From NCBI GenBank assembly GCA_964548585.1, contig CAZJRS010000005.1, positions 1 through 64,000 on the forward strand: 64,000 nucleotides of DNA, in the 5' to 3' direction. Every line of letters begins with the position of its first letter. The first letter of the stretch is position 1. Origin of the DNA: Methanocella_A sp964548585 (GTDB lineage: Archaea; Halobacteriota; Methanocellia; Methanocellales; Methanocellaceae). Under the pieces are notes generated by a model. That model was not told the origin of the DNA. It saw only the letters and a list, made by a program, of their open reading frames with translations, and did not search any database. Position numbers and translations under genes: made by a program. Of this stretch, positions 32,278 through 40,925 are shown in pieces.

Positions 32278-34119
32278 TCATATTCCATACCCCCGGTCGC
32301 CGACTATCCGCCTTACTACCGACTCACCGACCTTATCTCCGTCGAGGTAAACGTCACCACTTCTTTGCAGTTCTCGTAGTATACTTTCTAGTAGCGCTTC
32401 CAGTCTACCACTGCCGCCCAGTGCGCCGTTCGGGATGATGGTCCCGTTAGTTGAGGGGACAAAGAGTTCTTGTCCCTGCTCACCCACGATGTACGGGGTG
32501 CCCGCGCTTACCGGTCCGCCGGATGCCCTGCCGCTGTAGTGCATGACTGGCGCCGCGGGAGTCGAGGCCCCTACGATCCCGCCTACGACGGCGCCAACGA
32601 CACCCCCAACAATACCGCCGTTAGCACTACCGGCTGTGAATCCGGCAACAACTTCGGGTCTTAGCTGTTTAGTGTTGAAAGTATCAATGGCGGAGTTGAT
32701 CTGCTGTAGCGTCCACAATCCAAGTCCGAGCGGAGTAAGGAACGCCAACCAAGACCCCCTCAGACCTTCCACGCTTTCCTTTGCCGCGCCTAACTTTTCG
32801 AGTTGATCTGCGAGAGCATTCGAAACCAAAATTTCCACGCCAAGAAGTACGGCGTACACTCCGGCAAGACTTACTACAGTAGCACCGAGAATTGTCACCG
32901 CCAAATTCAAACCCATGAATGCGCCGGCCAACGTAGTCGTTAAGGACAAGAAGCTTTCGAACGGATTGAGCGACTTCCCTATCGACAGGCTCAACTTATC
33001 AACACTGCTCTTCAGTTCGTCGGTCGGACCCTTCGCCTCGTTAGCCTTCTGAGCATACTTCTCCGTCATACCGGCCGCGTCGTCCATGCTCTTGCTGTAC
33101 TTGTCAAGTTCGGGGGTCGTGATGCCGAGTGCTGTGTACAGGTTGGTCGTGCTGTCCTTCGCTCCTTCCTGCGCCGTCTTGTAACCATCAATAGCAGTAT
33201 TGTTCTCCTCGACCTGGGCTTTCAAATCGGAGATCTTCTGCTTCTGCATATCAATGGCAAGACTCATCTCCTCGGTGGGTTCCTTGGCGGTCTTGTACCG
33301 CTCCTCCATGATGCCCAGCTTACGTTCCGCGAACTCGATATCCGTGCCGAGCTTCTTATTATTCTCCCCGGCAGTCGCGGCCTTCTCCGCGTACTCGGCG
33401 AGATCCGGATTAGCCGCCTGAATGGCCTCGTCAATCAACGAGATAGCCTGCTTCCCATCGATACCCCGGTCACTCATTATCTTTAGGATGACTGCAGTAT
33501 CTTCGAAGGTCAGGTTAAGGGCTGATAGTTTGGGACCGAGTTTTTCAAAGCTGTTTGCCAGGTCTCCGCTATTGTAGGTCGTGTTCCTGATCAGGTAGTT
33601 TACAGTATCGATGTGGTCTTCGGCGTCGGCCATCTGGATATTGTAAGCCTTGAAAGCCGGAGTTAAACCGTAGATGAGGCTGTCGGCGCTTTCTTCCGTG
33701 GCATCTGCAAGTTTCAAGAACGCGGTGCTGCTTTTCTCCATGTCCTCTGCATTCTTCACTCCCGCCCGGGATAATGCGTCGAGGGCTGCTGCGGCCTCAT
33801 CGGTCGTAGTGCTGGCATCGCTCAGCCTCATCGTCATCGCGCGAAGTTCATCCGCAGCAATACCTGAAGTAAGAGATGTCTTGTTTAGCTGGGCATCCAG
33901 TTGCTTTGACCGTTCGATAAGAAGAATCGCTCCGGCACCGGCTGCCGTGATTGCTCCTGCTGCAAGCGTGGCTTTCTCTTGGAGGTACGCAAGGCCTTTG
34001 CCTGATTTCTCGGCTTCCTTCTCGGTCTTCTCCAAGGATTCCCCGGCTTGATTGAGTTTGGACTGTAGGTCGGTGATGTCTGCCTGAATTTTTACAAGGA
34101 TGCTTTTCTCATCAGCCAT
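32278..34119 (-). CDS. Tail tape-measure protein
   Basis: A 613-residue protein. The N-terminal half is long alpha-helix with Ala/Lys/Glu-rich coiled coils (DLQSKLNQAGESLEKTEKEA). Hydrophobic segments follow (residues ~395-450 and ~515-540). The C-terminus ends in the pattern SAGTPYIVGEQGQELFVPS found at the end of tape-measure proteins. In tailed viruses it fixes tail length and helps DNA entry. At ~613 residues it is on the short side. It lies just after the small HTH gene; no other tail gene is recognised. Confidence 0.82.
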   Translation of the reverse strand: MADEKSILVKIQADITDLQSKLNQAGESLEKTEKEAEKSGKGLAYLQEKATLAAGAITAAGAGAILLIERSKQLDAQLNKTSLTSGIAADELRAMTMRLSDASTTTDEAAAALDALSRAGVKNAEDMEKSSTAFLKLADATEESADSLIYGLTPAFKAYNIQMADAEDHIDTVNYLIRNTTYNSGDLANSFEKLGPKLSALNLTFEDTAVILKIMSDRGIDGKQAISLIDEAIQAANPDLAEYAEKAATAGENNKKLGTDIEFAERKLGIMEERYKTAKEPTEEMSLAIDMQKQKISDLKAQVEENNTAIDGYKTAQEGAKDSTTNLYTALGITTPELDKYSKSMDDAAGMTEKYAQKANEAKGPTDELKSSVDKLSLSIGKSLNPFESFLSLTTTLAGAFMGLNLAVTILGATVVSLAGVYAVLLGVEILVSNALADQLEKLGAAKESVEGLRGSWLAFLTPLGLGLWTLQQINSAIDTFNTKQLRPEVVAGFTAGSANGGIVGGVVGAVVGGIVGASTPAAPVMHYSGRASGGPVSAGTPYIVGEQGQELFVPSTNGTIIPNGALGGSGRLEALLESILRELQRSGDVYLDGDKVGESVVRRIVGDRGYGI

Positions 34120-34123
34120 GCAC

Positions 34124-34594
34124 TTACCCCCTCATCGGCGTTGTAGTCCATTGTATGAGAGAGTCCCGAAGTTTACGGACTCGGTTAAATGCTGGCGCAT
34201 GTGATTTTATTAAGGATGCACCAGCCCGGCCACTTCGCTTGATCTTATTCTGCGTAGCTATGAGCCGGTCGATATCCTCAATAATACTTGGCGCTTCCTG
34301 GTGTGCGAGGCGTACCACTTCCTCGTCACCGTCCCGGGTCCGCTGGATAACAGACTCCATACACATTATAGCACCGTCGAACTCTTCACAGGTCACGGCC
34401 ATGTAGAAAGCCGTGAACTTGTCATTTGTTTTCAACGAGCTGCCCTGATACATCCACCAATTGTAAATGTCCGCCGGGATGCCGAGTTCTAATGCTGCGC
34501 GCAGTCCTTTCGACCGTTCTGACTCAATGTCCAGAGTCTTCATCATATCTATGATCGCCCTTTGAAGCTCGGGCGTCAACTTGTTTGTATCCAT
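34124..34594 (-). CDS. HTH protein, small-terminase-like (tentative)
   Basis: A 156-residue protein with helices around ALELGIPADIYNWWMYQG, resembling the recognition helix-turn-helix of phage small terminase subunits (general pattern: HTH, then Tyr/Phe-rich helix). Ends with a basic helix (SHAPAFNRVRKLRDS). It lies 4 bp before the tape-measure gene. A DNA-recognition role is reasonable, but the family is not certain. Confidence 0.45.
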   Translation of the reverse strand: MDTNKLTPELQRAIIDMMKTLDIESERSKGLRAALELGIPADIYNWWMYQGSSLKTNDKFTAFYMAVTCEEFDGAIMCMESVIQRTRDGDEEVVRLAHQEAPSIIEDIDRLIATQNKIKRSGRAGASLIKSHAPAFNRVRKLRDSLIQWTTTPMRG

Positions 34595-35481
34595 CCTTAT
34601 TCCATCCCCTTACTGTTTGCTTGTTTTTGGTTTGCTGCACCGGCACTCAATGCCGAGGATCGTTACGCTGATAATCTGTGATAGTAAATTGACCCGCTTC
34701 TGCAGACCTTCTAAGGTGTTGGTTGTCATTCAGTTTCCGCCCATATTTTCGCATTGTTCTGTCGCAAAACTATAATTTTGCGTCACGGCTTCGCTGCTTG
34801 CCGATTTACTCTTTCAAATTCATCGATTATTGTTAAGTTCTGTATTATTCTGTAACGTTCTGTAACGTTTGTATCGATACGAATCGAATCAATTTTGAAT
34901 CGATATGATTCAGACCGTTTGGGTTGGACAGTTGGTTCTGTCAAATTTGTACAAGATGACCATAATGGACAAATTTGAAGTTCCTGGCCATTTGGCCAAG
35001 TTTGTCGAACCTTGTGTTGACACGACACGTGACATGTCGTTTGTGACACGTCGGTTAGTGTCGTAACGTTTTGAGACAGATGAGACAGTATGCGACAACC
35101 TGGTCACAATTCGCTGGCATTGGTCAGAATTATCCCCATACCGGTCAGATTTTTTCGGGAGTGCTTCGTGTGCACTTCGTGTAAAACACGAAGCAAAAGT
35201 GAAGCGCGAGTGAAGTTTTGCCAGCCATGATGATTGTGTCCAAATGGCCAGAGTTGGCCAAGTTATGATCGTGTCGCCTGTGTTTTTCTCCCGGTTTGGC
35301 GGGTAGTTCGGCAGTGCGGCAGTACTAAGTACTGCTGCCAAACTGCCAAACAGGAGATCTACCGGGTGTTTGGCAGGGACTTTGCCAAGCTTTGCCAAAC
35401 TGCCAAACTGCAAAGTGTTAGCCGTTTCTGTTTGGCAAGACTTATTTTCACAAACTAATTTATTCTGTTTGGCAATCATGG
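34595..35481. other. Repeat-dense non-coding region, candidate replication origin
   Basis: About 0.9 kb with many short direct and inverted repeats. Near 34840-34920 there are TTCTGTAACGTT copies and two ATCGATA/TGATTC half-sites. At 35010-35070 GTGACACG/GTGTCGT motifs occur. At 35316-35338 is a long palindrome (GCGGCAGTACT-A-AGTACTG...). From 35290 to 35450 TTTGGCA/TGCCAAA motifs recur many times. It lies beside the helicase gene. ORFs found here look like by-products of the repeats. Confidence 0.6.
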
Positions 35482-36891
35482 TTAATCGGCCACCCTGTAA
35501 ATCTTCGAATTTTTACTCCCTGACTCGACGATCAGTTTGTTCTTGGCTGCCATGTCGTCGATGATGGCACGCACGTATTTTTCGCCGCTCTTGCCATCCC
35601 GGACACGAGATTTAACCAGTTGGACAAGCTTACTCTGTGTGGCCGAGCCTTCACGTCTGAGGGCGTCGTAAACGGCAAGTTCGATGCTCTTATCTGTCGC
35701 CTGCTGTGCGTACTCTGGGTCTACCCGGTAGAATCGTGCTGCGGGCTTTCCGTTCTGGTCGGTGAAGGCTGCGAACCTGGCTGTCATCGGCGACACGTCG
35801 ACATCCCGGGTCTTCGTGCTGGCGATGGTCACGTTCTTACTGTCCGGCGTGTCCCGGTGGATCTTCAGTGCCAGGTCTAACGCACCCTCGATTGCAGATG
35901 AACCTCGAAGGCTGTCGCCGGCCCGGGTGTCGTTGCCCGTTGTCTTCCTCGCGTGGTGGATCAGGATGATTGCCGCACTGGTCCTTTCGGCGAGTTGTCT
36001 GAAGCCGTAAAGAACGCCGCCGACCTCTGTACTATTCTCGTCAACACCGCCACTTACCGTAAGCAGACAGTCGATGAAGACCACACGGGCACCGCAATCC
36101 TTTATGCGATATTCGAGAGCGTCGAGGTGCTCCCTGCTTGTCGCATTGAGGGGCGGGTCTGGCATAGTGTAAAAGTACAGCTTCGTATCCCACGGGGTCG
36201 AATTATGCCCACGGGCAAGCATCCCGAACCGGTCGAGAGTACGCCTCGTGCCTTGGTCCTGGTCACACCAGAGGACCGGGTACTGTGTGGTTTCGATCGG
36301 CTCGATGTCGCTGTCATCCATCTGTCGCCCGTTGAAAGTCGGCTGCTCGGTCGGCAACCATGGCTCACCCTCGGCGATGCTGACTGCGAGGTCTTGCATT
36401 AGAAATGACTTGTAGCTGCTCGGGTGTCCGTAGACTACGCTTAGGCTCGGCATACTGACGATGCCCTTTGCAGCGTATTCGATTTCCGGACGGTCCGCGA
36501 GAGCATCGACGAGGGTGTACTTCTTCCAGGTATCGACAGCTACGAACTTGACGCGACCGATCCACTTAGCCAGGTCCCGGGCGCCGCCGAATAAGTCCGA
36601 GTATTCACCCGAAAGATTCCGGGGGTCCGAGGCCATGGTTTTAATGCAATCCTTTACGAAGTCCTCGAGCTCTCCAAGCGTCGATAATATAAGCGCCGAT
36701 TCTTCCCCACCGGTTTTTATTGTGGTGATGATTGCGTTTGTAGTCTCGAATTGCTTGACACTCTCGACCGGCTTGTTTTCCTCGGCTGCTTTCAGCTTCA
36801 GTACAACATTGAACGACCCGAGGCCCACGTCTTTCGTATCCAATAATGATTTCAGGGCGTCGGTATGATCTTTCGTGAGCTTTCCGGTCAT
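35482..36891 (-). CDS. RepA-like replicative helicase (RecA-fold ATPase)
   Basis: A 469-residue protein. Residues 1-120 are an N-terminal domain; the RecA-like ATPase follows with Walker A at ~154-162 (YGHPSSYKS), Walker B D274 (RVVFIDCL), and the downstream ILIHHARKT near 310. The C-terminal ~90 residues look like a winged helix (RREGSATQSKLVQLVKSRV). Such proteins are helicases of plasmids and small viruses. It overlaps the second PrimPol by 4 bp, forming a primase-helicase pair. Confidence 0.85.
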   Translation of the reverse strand: MTGKLTKDHTDALKSLLDTKDVGLGSFNVVLKLKAAEENKPVESVKQFETTNAIITTIKTGGEESALILSTLGELEDFVKDCIKTMASDPRNLSGEYSDLFGGARDLAKWIGRVKFVAVDTWKKYTLVDALADRPEIEYAAKGIVSMPSLSVVYGHPSSYKSFLMQDLAVSIAEGEPWLPTEQPTFNGRQMDDSDIEPIETTQYPVLWCDQDQGTRRTLDRFGMLARGHNSTPWDTKLYFYTMPDPPLNATSREHLDALEYRIKDCGARVVFIDCLLTVSGGVDENSTEVGGVLYGFRQLAERTSAAIILIHHARKTTGNDTRAGDSLRGSSAIEGALDLALKIHRDTPDSKNVTIASTKTRDVDVSPMTARFAAFTDQNGKPAARFYRVDPEYAQQATDKSIELAVYDALRREGSATQSKLVQLVKSRVRDGKSGEKYVRAIIDDMAAKNKLIVESGSKNSKIYRVAD

Positions 36892-37820
36892 GCTGAAACG
36901 CCCCCGGTTTGCTTCTTGAAGAGGTTCAATATCCGGGACCTTCTTGCATCGTGGACTTTGGTCCAGGGTGTCGGAGGGTCACTGTCAGGGTGCTTCATTG
37001 CATACTTTACGATGCCGTCTATCTCGCCTTTGTTCTCCGACCGGCTGCACCTTCGGAAGTAATCCTCCACTCCGCGGCGCACGTCGCCTTCGCTTAGTAT
37101 GTCGTGGCCTGCCAGTGCCCGGGCGAGTGCCTGAGCGTGTTTATGACGCTCCCCCGTGACAGCTCCCTTTAGGTAGGATTCTACCAGGGCATCTGTTACG
37201 GCATCCGCGTCAGAATCATTAAGGCCGTCTGTGATAGTCTGGGGTCTTATCTGGGTTTGCTTCTGGGGTCGGGGCTTCTCGGGTTCCTTGAGTTTGTGGA
37301 AGATCCCCGATAATCCGGGGAGATCCTCTGGCCGGGTGTTCAAGAAATTACGCCGCGTGATCACCTGGTACTCGCCTTTGTCTGTGACCGTAGGCCAACA
37401 GTAGGAGGGTTTTCTACCCGTCAGAATCTCCACGGCCACAGGAACACCATCGACCGTCATACTCACGGTGTAGGGACTTGCACCTTTGAGACCGGTAAAG
37501 TACGCGTGTACCCCGCCGGAAGGCGTCATCTCTATTATGGCATCGTGGAATACTGCAGGCGCAGCCGCCTCTATCCTGCGGTATGCGGTGAGCCCGTTCG
37601 GTTCGGGCCCATGGTTGTCGAAGTCGACAACAGATACCATATTACCGGTGATAATACCCGCGTTGCAGTCGATGGGCTGACTTGCGAACAGCGCATTAAA
37701 ATTGTAAGCTTCCACATGGCTGCCCCATGCCGCATAAGTCTGTTTCTGGCCCGGGAGTAAAGGCATCATCGGCCATCCGTTGATTGCCATCCTTGCGATG
37801 ATGTCGAGGTTATTTCTCAT
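36888..37820 (-). CDS. PrimPol-type primase-polymerase 2
   Basis: A 310-residue PrimPol with D66 and D68 (SVVDFDNHG), H105 (SGGVHAYF) and the third acidic site in VAVEILTGRK. It shares FLNTRPE and the general layout with the copy at 31298, so the two are diverged paralogs. Here it is coupled to the RepA-like helicase (4 bp) and to the zinc-ribbon gene (1 bp), so this copy is probably the one used for replication. Confidence 0.87.
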   Translation of the reverse strand: MRNNLDIIARMAINGWPMMPLLPGQKQTYAAWGSHVEAYNFNALFASQPIDCNAGIITGNMVSVVDFDNHGPEPNGLTAYRRIEAAAPAVFHDAIIEMTPSGGVHAYFTGLKGASPYTVSMTVDGVPVAVEILTGRKPSYCWPTVTDKGEYQVITRRNFLNTRPEDLPGLSGIFHKLKEPEKPRPQKQTQIRPQTITDGLNDSDADAVTDALVESYLKGAVTGERHKHAQALARALAGHDILSEGDVRRGVEDYFRRCSRSENKGEIDGIVKYAMKHPDSDPPTPWTKVHDARRSRILNLFKKQTGGVSA

Positions 37821-38143
37821 TACGCCACCGCCGCTAGTAAGGTCTTTGAATTTCGCAGTAAAGCGTCGAGCTTCTGCTTGGTCAGGCGTTCAAAGCCAGC
37901 GCCTACCTCGGCCTCGGTTTCCCAGCGAGTCTTGCAGTTAGGGCAGGTTACATCTACGATATGAATACTGATCTTCCTACCTTCTTCGCCATGATCATAG
38001 AGCACATGCCCAGAAGTCCCACAGGTCGGGCATGTTACCCATCCGGTGATCGAATCCTTAAAGAGCTCGCGAAGCACGGGCAGGCTGAGCTGCAAGGTTG
38101 TCGAATTGTTCTTACCCTGCACGACAAGTAAGGGCCCGCTCAT
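37820..38143 (-). CDS. Small zinc-ribbon protein
   Basis: A 107-residue protein with two CPxC knuckles, CPTCGTSG and CPNCKTRW, separated by a beta strand, which should form a zinc ribbon. The N-terminal 35 residues are beta/helical. It is tightly linked with PrimPol (1-bp overlap) and the winged-helix gene (4-bp overlap). Could bind single-stranded DNA or regulate the operon. Confidence 0.7.
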   Translation of the reverse strand: MSGPLLVVQGKNNSTTLQLSLPVLRELFKDSITGWVTCPTCGTSGHVLYDHGEEGRKISIHIVDVTCPNCKTRWETEAEVGAGFERLTKQKLDALLRNSKTLLAAVA

Positions 38144-38376
38144 ACCCGTACCCCCGGATTAACCTTCGCGACATGATACCCACCGCGCCGACGCCTCTCG
38201 CTAACAAAGAGAAGCTTCAGCACCTGCACCATTCCCCTCCGCTTTAGGGTCCTAACAGCAGCGTAAGCGGTCCCGCGCCGAATCTTGGTACGCTGGGAGA
38301 GCTCTGCATAGGTTAGGGGGCCGTCGCGACACAAGCGCCGGTAGATCTTCTTCGTCAGTTTTCCAAGCTTGCGCAC
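38140..38376 (-). CDS. Winged-helix DNA-binding protein
   Basis: A 78-residue basic protein: KKIYRRLCRDGPLTYAELSQ, recognition region RTKIRRGTAYAAVRTLKRRG, wing and basic tail. GTG start. Likely a repressor or origin-binding factor for the replication operon. Confidence 0.72.
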   Translation of the reverse strand: MRKLGKLTKKIYRRLCRDGPLTYAELSQRTKIRRGTAYAAVRTLKRRGMVQVLKLLFVSERRRRGGYHVAKVNPGVRV

Positions 38377-38555
38377 GTCGAAAACGCTCCCGAACCGTTG
38401 AAAATAGTCAAGTATAAGTGGTCCGGGACGTAACTATTACTTAGATCATACCCGGCCTCTGTGCCCTCGTGCCTTGTCGCATACCGCCCCCCGACCTCTG
38501 CGACAGGTACCTTTATTTTTTGCTGGTTTTCCAATTCCGTCCCCGTGTAGTTCAT
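38355..38555 (-). CDS. Uncertain small ORF
   Basis: A 66-residue frame between the RHH and winged-helix genes that overlaps the latter by 22 bp. The GGGGG just before its ATG is too close to be an ideal ribosome site, and composition is unremarkable. May be an untranslated spacer. Confidence 0.3.
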   Translation of the reverse strand: MNYTGTELENQQKIKVPVAEVGGRYATRHEGTEAGYDLSNSYVPDHLYLTIFNGSGAFSTCASLEN

Positions 38556-38559
38556 CCCC

Positions 38560-38712
38560 CTAATTATGCGTCGGCAAGACCGACCCGCTGCTTTCCAGGC
38601 CCCTCTTGATGAGGTGCTCGATCATACGACTCCTGGGGATCAACTCCCCGCGTTTTTCTTCGACCAGTTGTAGGATTTCTGTTGACAAATTTATACAGAC
38701 TTCTTTTCTCAT
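38560..38712 (-). CDS. Ribbon-helix-helix (CopG-type) DNA-binding protein
   Basis: A 50-residue protein: N-terminal strand KEVCINLSTEI, then two helices with RSRMIEHLIKRGLESSG. Typical size for CopG/Arc repressors. A GGGGGGTT site lies ~5 nt before ATG 38712, so this start is preferred to 38766. Probably an autorepressor at the head of the replication operon. Confidence 0.78.
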   Translation of the reverse strand: MRKEVCINLSTEILQLVEEKRGELIPRSRMIEHLIKRGLESSGSVLPTHN

Positions 38713-38820
38713 CACAACCCCCCGGTTATTATTCGATACCGAGGTATCCGATAGATTGATTAGCATAGAAAATCATATACACTTTTGTAATTTATTCTAT
38801 TACGAACTTGTAGGTATTGT

Positions 38821-39651
38821 ATGAAACCGGCAGACGTAGAAGAGTTAATATTTACCGTTGAGGACTTTGAGTTTAAACAAGATTCTATTGAAGACAAGAA
38901 GTTACTAGCAGAGAAATATAACTTTAATTATAGTCGAATGTTATCTTATTGGATAAAAAAATTCATGATTCAAAAGAGATCTACAACGACGAATAAACAG
39001 GTTAATGAAATTATTAAATATTTATTTGTTCGTAAATGGGTAAAAAACGAAGGAATAGAAGAATATAAATATATTTCTAATACTGAGTTAAGACGGAAAT
39101 TTGTTGGGGATAATAGACATGGAAGGCCAAAAAATAACCCCGGTTTCCAAATAAACAACCGAGAAACTTTGGAAAAACTATTGAAAGAGCTTGTTGAAGA
39201 CGAATTACTACAGACGACACAAACCGTTGAGAGGACCGCTCGATCAAACCCCAATAAAGAGAAAAAAACCCGTTACTATAGAATTAATACAAAGAAAATA
39301 TCGGATGATTCTGTTGGTATCGGATTACTTAAAGAAAAACTATACGCTTATGTGGACCAGAAACTAACAAAACAAGAATTAATACAAAATATGAACGAAC
39401 TAATATACTGGCATATAAATGTTCATAAAAATTTTGAAAGATTTAGTAAGAACGTCGCTGAAGAATGTGTTGATATTGATGTAATTCTTCATGTTATGAA
39501 AAATAAATATGGCATAACAGTATCGGATGAGCAAATAATAAAGGAATTGAAAGATTTACAAGCTTGGAAATCTTATTGCGAAAGAAAACGACCACTTGAC
39601 TTTTATGAAGAAGACGAATGGGGCAATATCACAATTATCCCATCTGATTAA
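38821..39651 (+). CDS. AT-rich hypothetical element protein
   Basis: A 276-residue charged helical protein divergent from the RHH gene and convergent with the integrase. Codon usage is strongly AT-biased (AAA, AAT, TTA), unlike both the host and the replication genes, suggesting a separate origin. Possible DNA-binding N-terminal helices (LAEKYNFNYSRMLSYWIKKF). Not recognised. Confidence 0.55.
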   Translation: MKPADVEELIFTVEDFEFKQDSIEDKKLLAEKYNFNYSRMLSYWIKKFMIQKRSTTTNKQVNEIIKYLFVRKWVKNEGIEEYKYISNTELRRKFVGDNRHGRPKNNPGFQINNRETLEKLLKELVEDELLQTTQTVERTARSNPNKEKKTRYYRINTKKISDDSVGIGLLKEKLYAYVDQKLTKQELIQNMNELIYWHINVHKNFERFSKNVAEECVDIDVILHVMKNKYGITVSDEQIIKELKDLQAWKSYCERKRPLDFYEEDEWGNITIIPSD

Positions 39652-39679
39652 AAAATTTATAGGGTGACCACAAAGCCAC

Positions 39680-40573
39680 CTAATACTTGAACCGCTTATC
39701 CAGGCTTTCCCGCAGTCCTTCCAGATCCCCGTGAAGATAAGTCATAGTCGACGACAAGTTCCGATGCCCAAGCTGCAGGGCGACCTCTGTTATAGGCACC
39801 CCAGAGCGAAGCATCACCGTTGCAGCCGTATGCCTTAACATGTGAGGATAGCACCGCTTAATGATACCCGCCCGCTTCCCTGCGTCCCTGACAACTTCCT
39901 CGACCCGGTGCACCGAGATCCTCCCACCCTTCACATTCACGAAGAGCGCAGGATTGCCCGGGAGGTCCGGCCGGATGGTTACCCAGGCTTCGACCAGCTG
40001 TGTACATTCCCGAGTCATCAACGTCTTGCGTTCGTGCCGGTTCTTCGTCCTGCCCCGGATAAAGATCAAGCGGCCTCGCATGTCGACGTCGATCAGGTCA
40101 AGCCCGGCGAGCTCGCCCCCACGAATACCACAGAATAACAACAGCGCGATGATCGCCTTGTCCCTCACATTGAGAGCGGCCTGGAGCAACGCCCGGGCCT
40201 CAGGGATACTCAGACCCTCTCGGACCTTGTAGACGGCTTTAGGCTTCGCCAGACGCAACGATATACCCTGACTCTCTGCTATGAGCTCCATGGCGTGAAG
40301 ATACAGTTTAATCGTGGTGTCCTTGATGCCTGGACGCTTCCGCAGTTCCTGCTCAATCCTGCGGGCCTCCTCGACACTAGGTACCGACAGATGATACATG
40401 CGGACCAGTCGTGTACTGTTGCTCATGATGTTGCGGACGTTCAAATGGCTGAATCGTCGCTCATAGACAATGTGGTCGTGAAGGGTTTGCAGTATCTCCT
40501 CGGTATCGACACGCTGCGCTGCAGGTTCAGTGAATTTTCCGAGGTCGACCTTAAAGGGTTTCGTCTTTGGCAT
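39680..40573 (-). CDS. Tyrosine recombinase/integrase 5, adjacent to the right att site
   Basis: A 297-residue recombinase: LFCGIRGGELAGLD, YPHMLRHTAATVM, LGHRNLSSTMTYLHGD. It ends 60 nt-scale close to other genes but its start is ~130 bp from the tRNA-Ser attachment site, the usual place for the integrase that catalysed insertion. GAGGTGCTATCA precedes ATG 40573; GTG 40582 is the longer alternative. Confidence 0.9.
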   Translation of the reverse strand: MPKTKPFKVDLGKFTEPAAQRVDTEEILQTLHDHIVYERRFSHLNVRNIMSNSTRLVRMYHLSVPSVEEARRIEQELRKRPGIKDTTIKLYLHAMELIAESQGISLRLAKPKAVYKVREGLSIPEARALLQAALNVRDKAIIALLLFCGIRGGELAGLDLIDVDMRGRLIFIRGRTKNRHERKTLMTRECTQLVEAWVTIRPDLPGNPALFVNVKGGRISVHRVEEVVRDAGKRAGIIKRCYPHMLRHTAATVMLRSGVPITEVALQLGHRNLSSTMTYLHGDLEGLRESLDKRFKY

Positions 40574-40706
40574 TGATAGCACCTCTTATGTGGGCGCATA
40601 TCACAAGCCGACGGACTTACGACGCCTGCAAATAACCAACTTTAACAGGGCATATCTGCGATTCTTCGCGATGAATTAACAAGAAAATCGGGTCGCTACC
40701 CTTCGA

Positions 40707-40767
40707 AAGGCGCCGGGGAGGAGACTTGAACTCCTGAGAGACTTGCACCTCACAAGCTTTCCAGGCT
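40707..40767 (-). repeat. Right attachment site (61 bp within tRNA-Ser)
   Basis: Identical to 20907-20967. The repeat ends inside the anticodon stem, so crossover probably occurs in the anticodon stem-loop/T-arm part of the tRNA, and integration restores an intact gene here. Confidence 0.9.
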
Positions 40768-40794
40768 TGCGCCTTACCACTAGACTACCCCGGC
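40711..40794 (-). tRNA. tRNA-Ser (anticodon GGA)
   Basis: An 84-nt class II tRNA: acceptor GCCGGGG/CCCCGGC, anticodon stem CAAGC/GCTTG around CTGGAAA (GGA), long variable arm, T loop TTCAAGT, discriminator G. No CCA encoded. It is the integration target, and remains complete. It lies ~130 bp downstream of cbf5 on the same strand. Confidence 0.95.
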
Positions 40795-40925
40795 AAAAAA
40801 TTACCGTTTGCACATCATTTAACGGCCATGCCGCCAGATTGCATCACTACTAATACACTACTACCATTTAATGTTTTTCTTCGATTGAGGAAAAGGACCA
40901 CTTTAGGCCCTCTCCAAATCAGCTT

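Larger units (their letters stand above)
20907..40767. mobile_element. Integrated element in tRNA-Ser(GGA), ~19.8 kb, provirus- or plasmid-like
   Basis: Bounded by perfect 61-bp direct repeats exactly 19,800 bp apart in this assembly (the true size differs by the unresolved gap at 24811-24820). It contains five tyrosine recombinases, two PrimPols, a RepA-like helicase, a tail tape-measure protein, small DNA-binding proteins (AbrB, RHH, winged helix) and cargo. A recombinase gene lies ~130 bp from the right end. Base composition is patchy, with AT-rich islands at 27.4-29.7 and 38.8-39.65 kb. Capsid, portal, protease and large terminase genes are not recognisable, so it may be a decayed provirus, a satellite or an integrative plasmid. 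Confidence 0.88.

Noticed and set aside
34910..35479. A 189-codon minus-strand ORF after the helicase gene
   Set aside because: It crosses the dense TTTGGCA/GTGTCGT repeats, plus-strand frames are equally open, and the amino-acid pattern looks random. It is treated as non-coding unless homologs exist.
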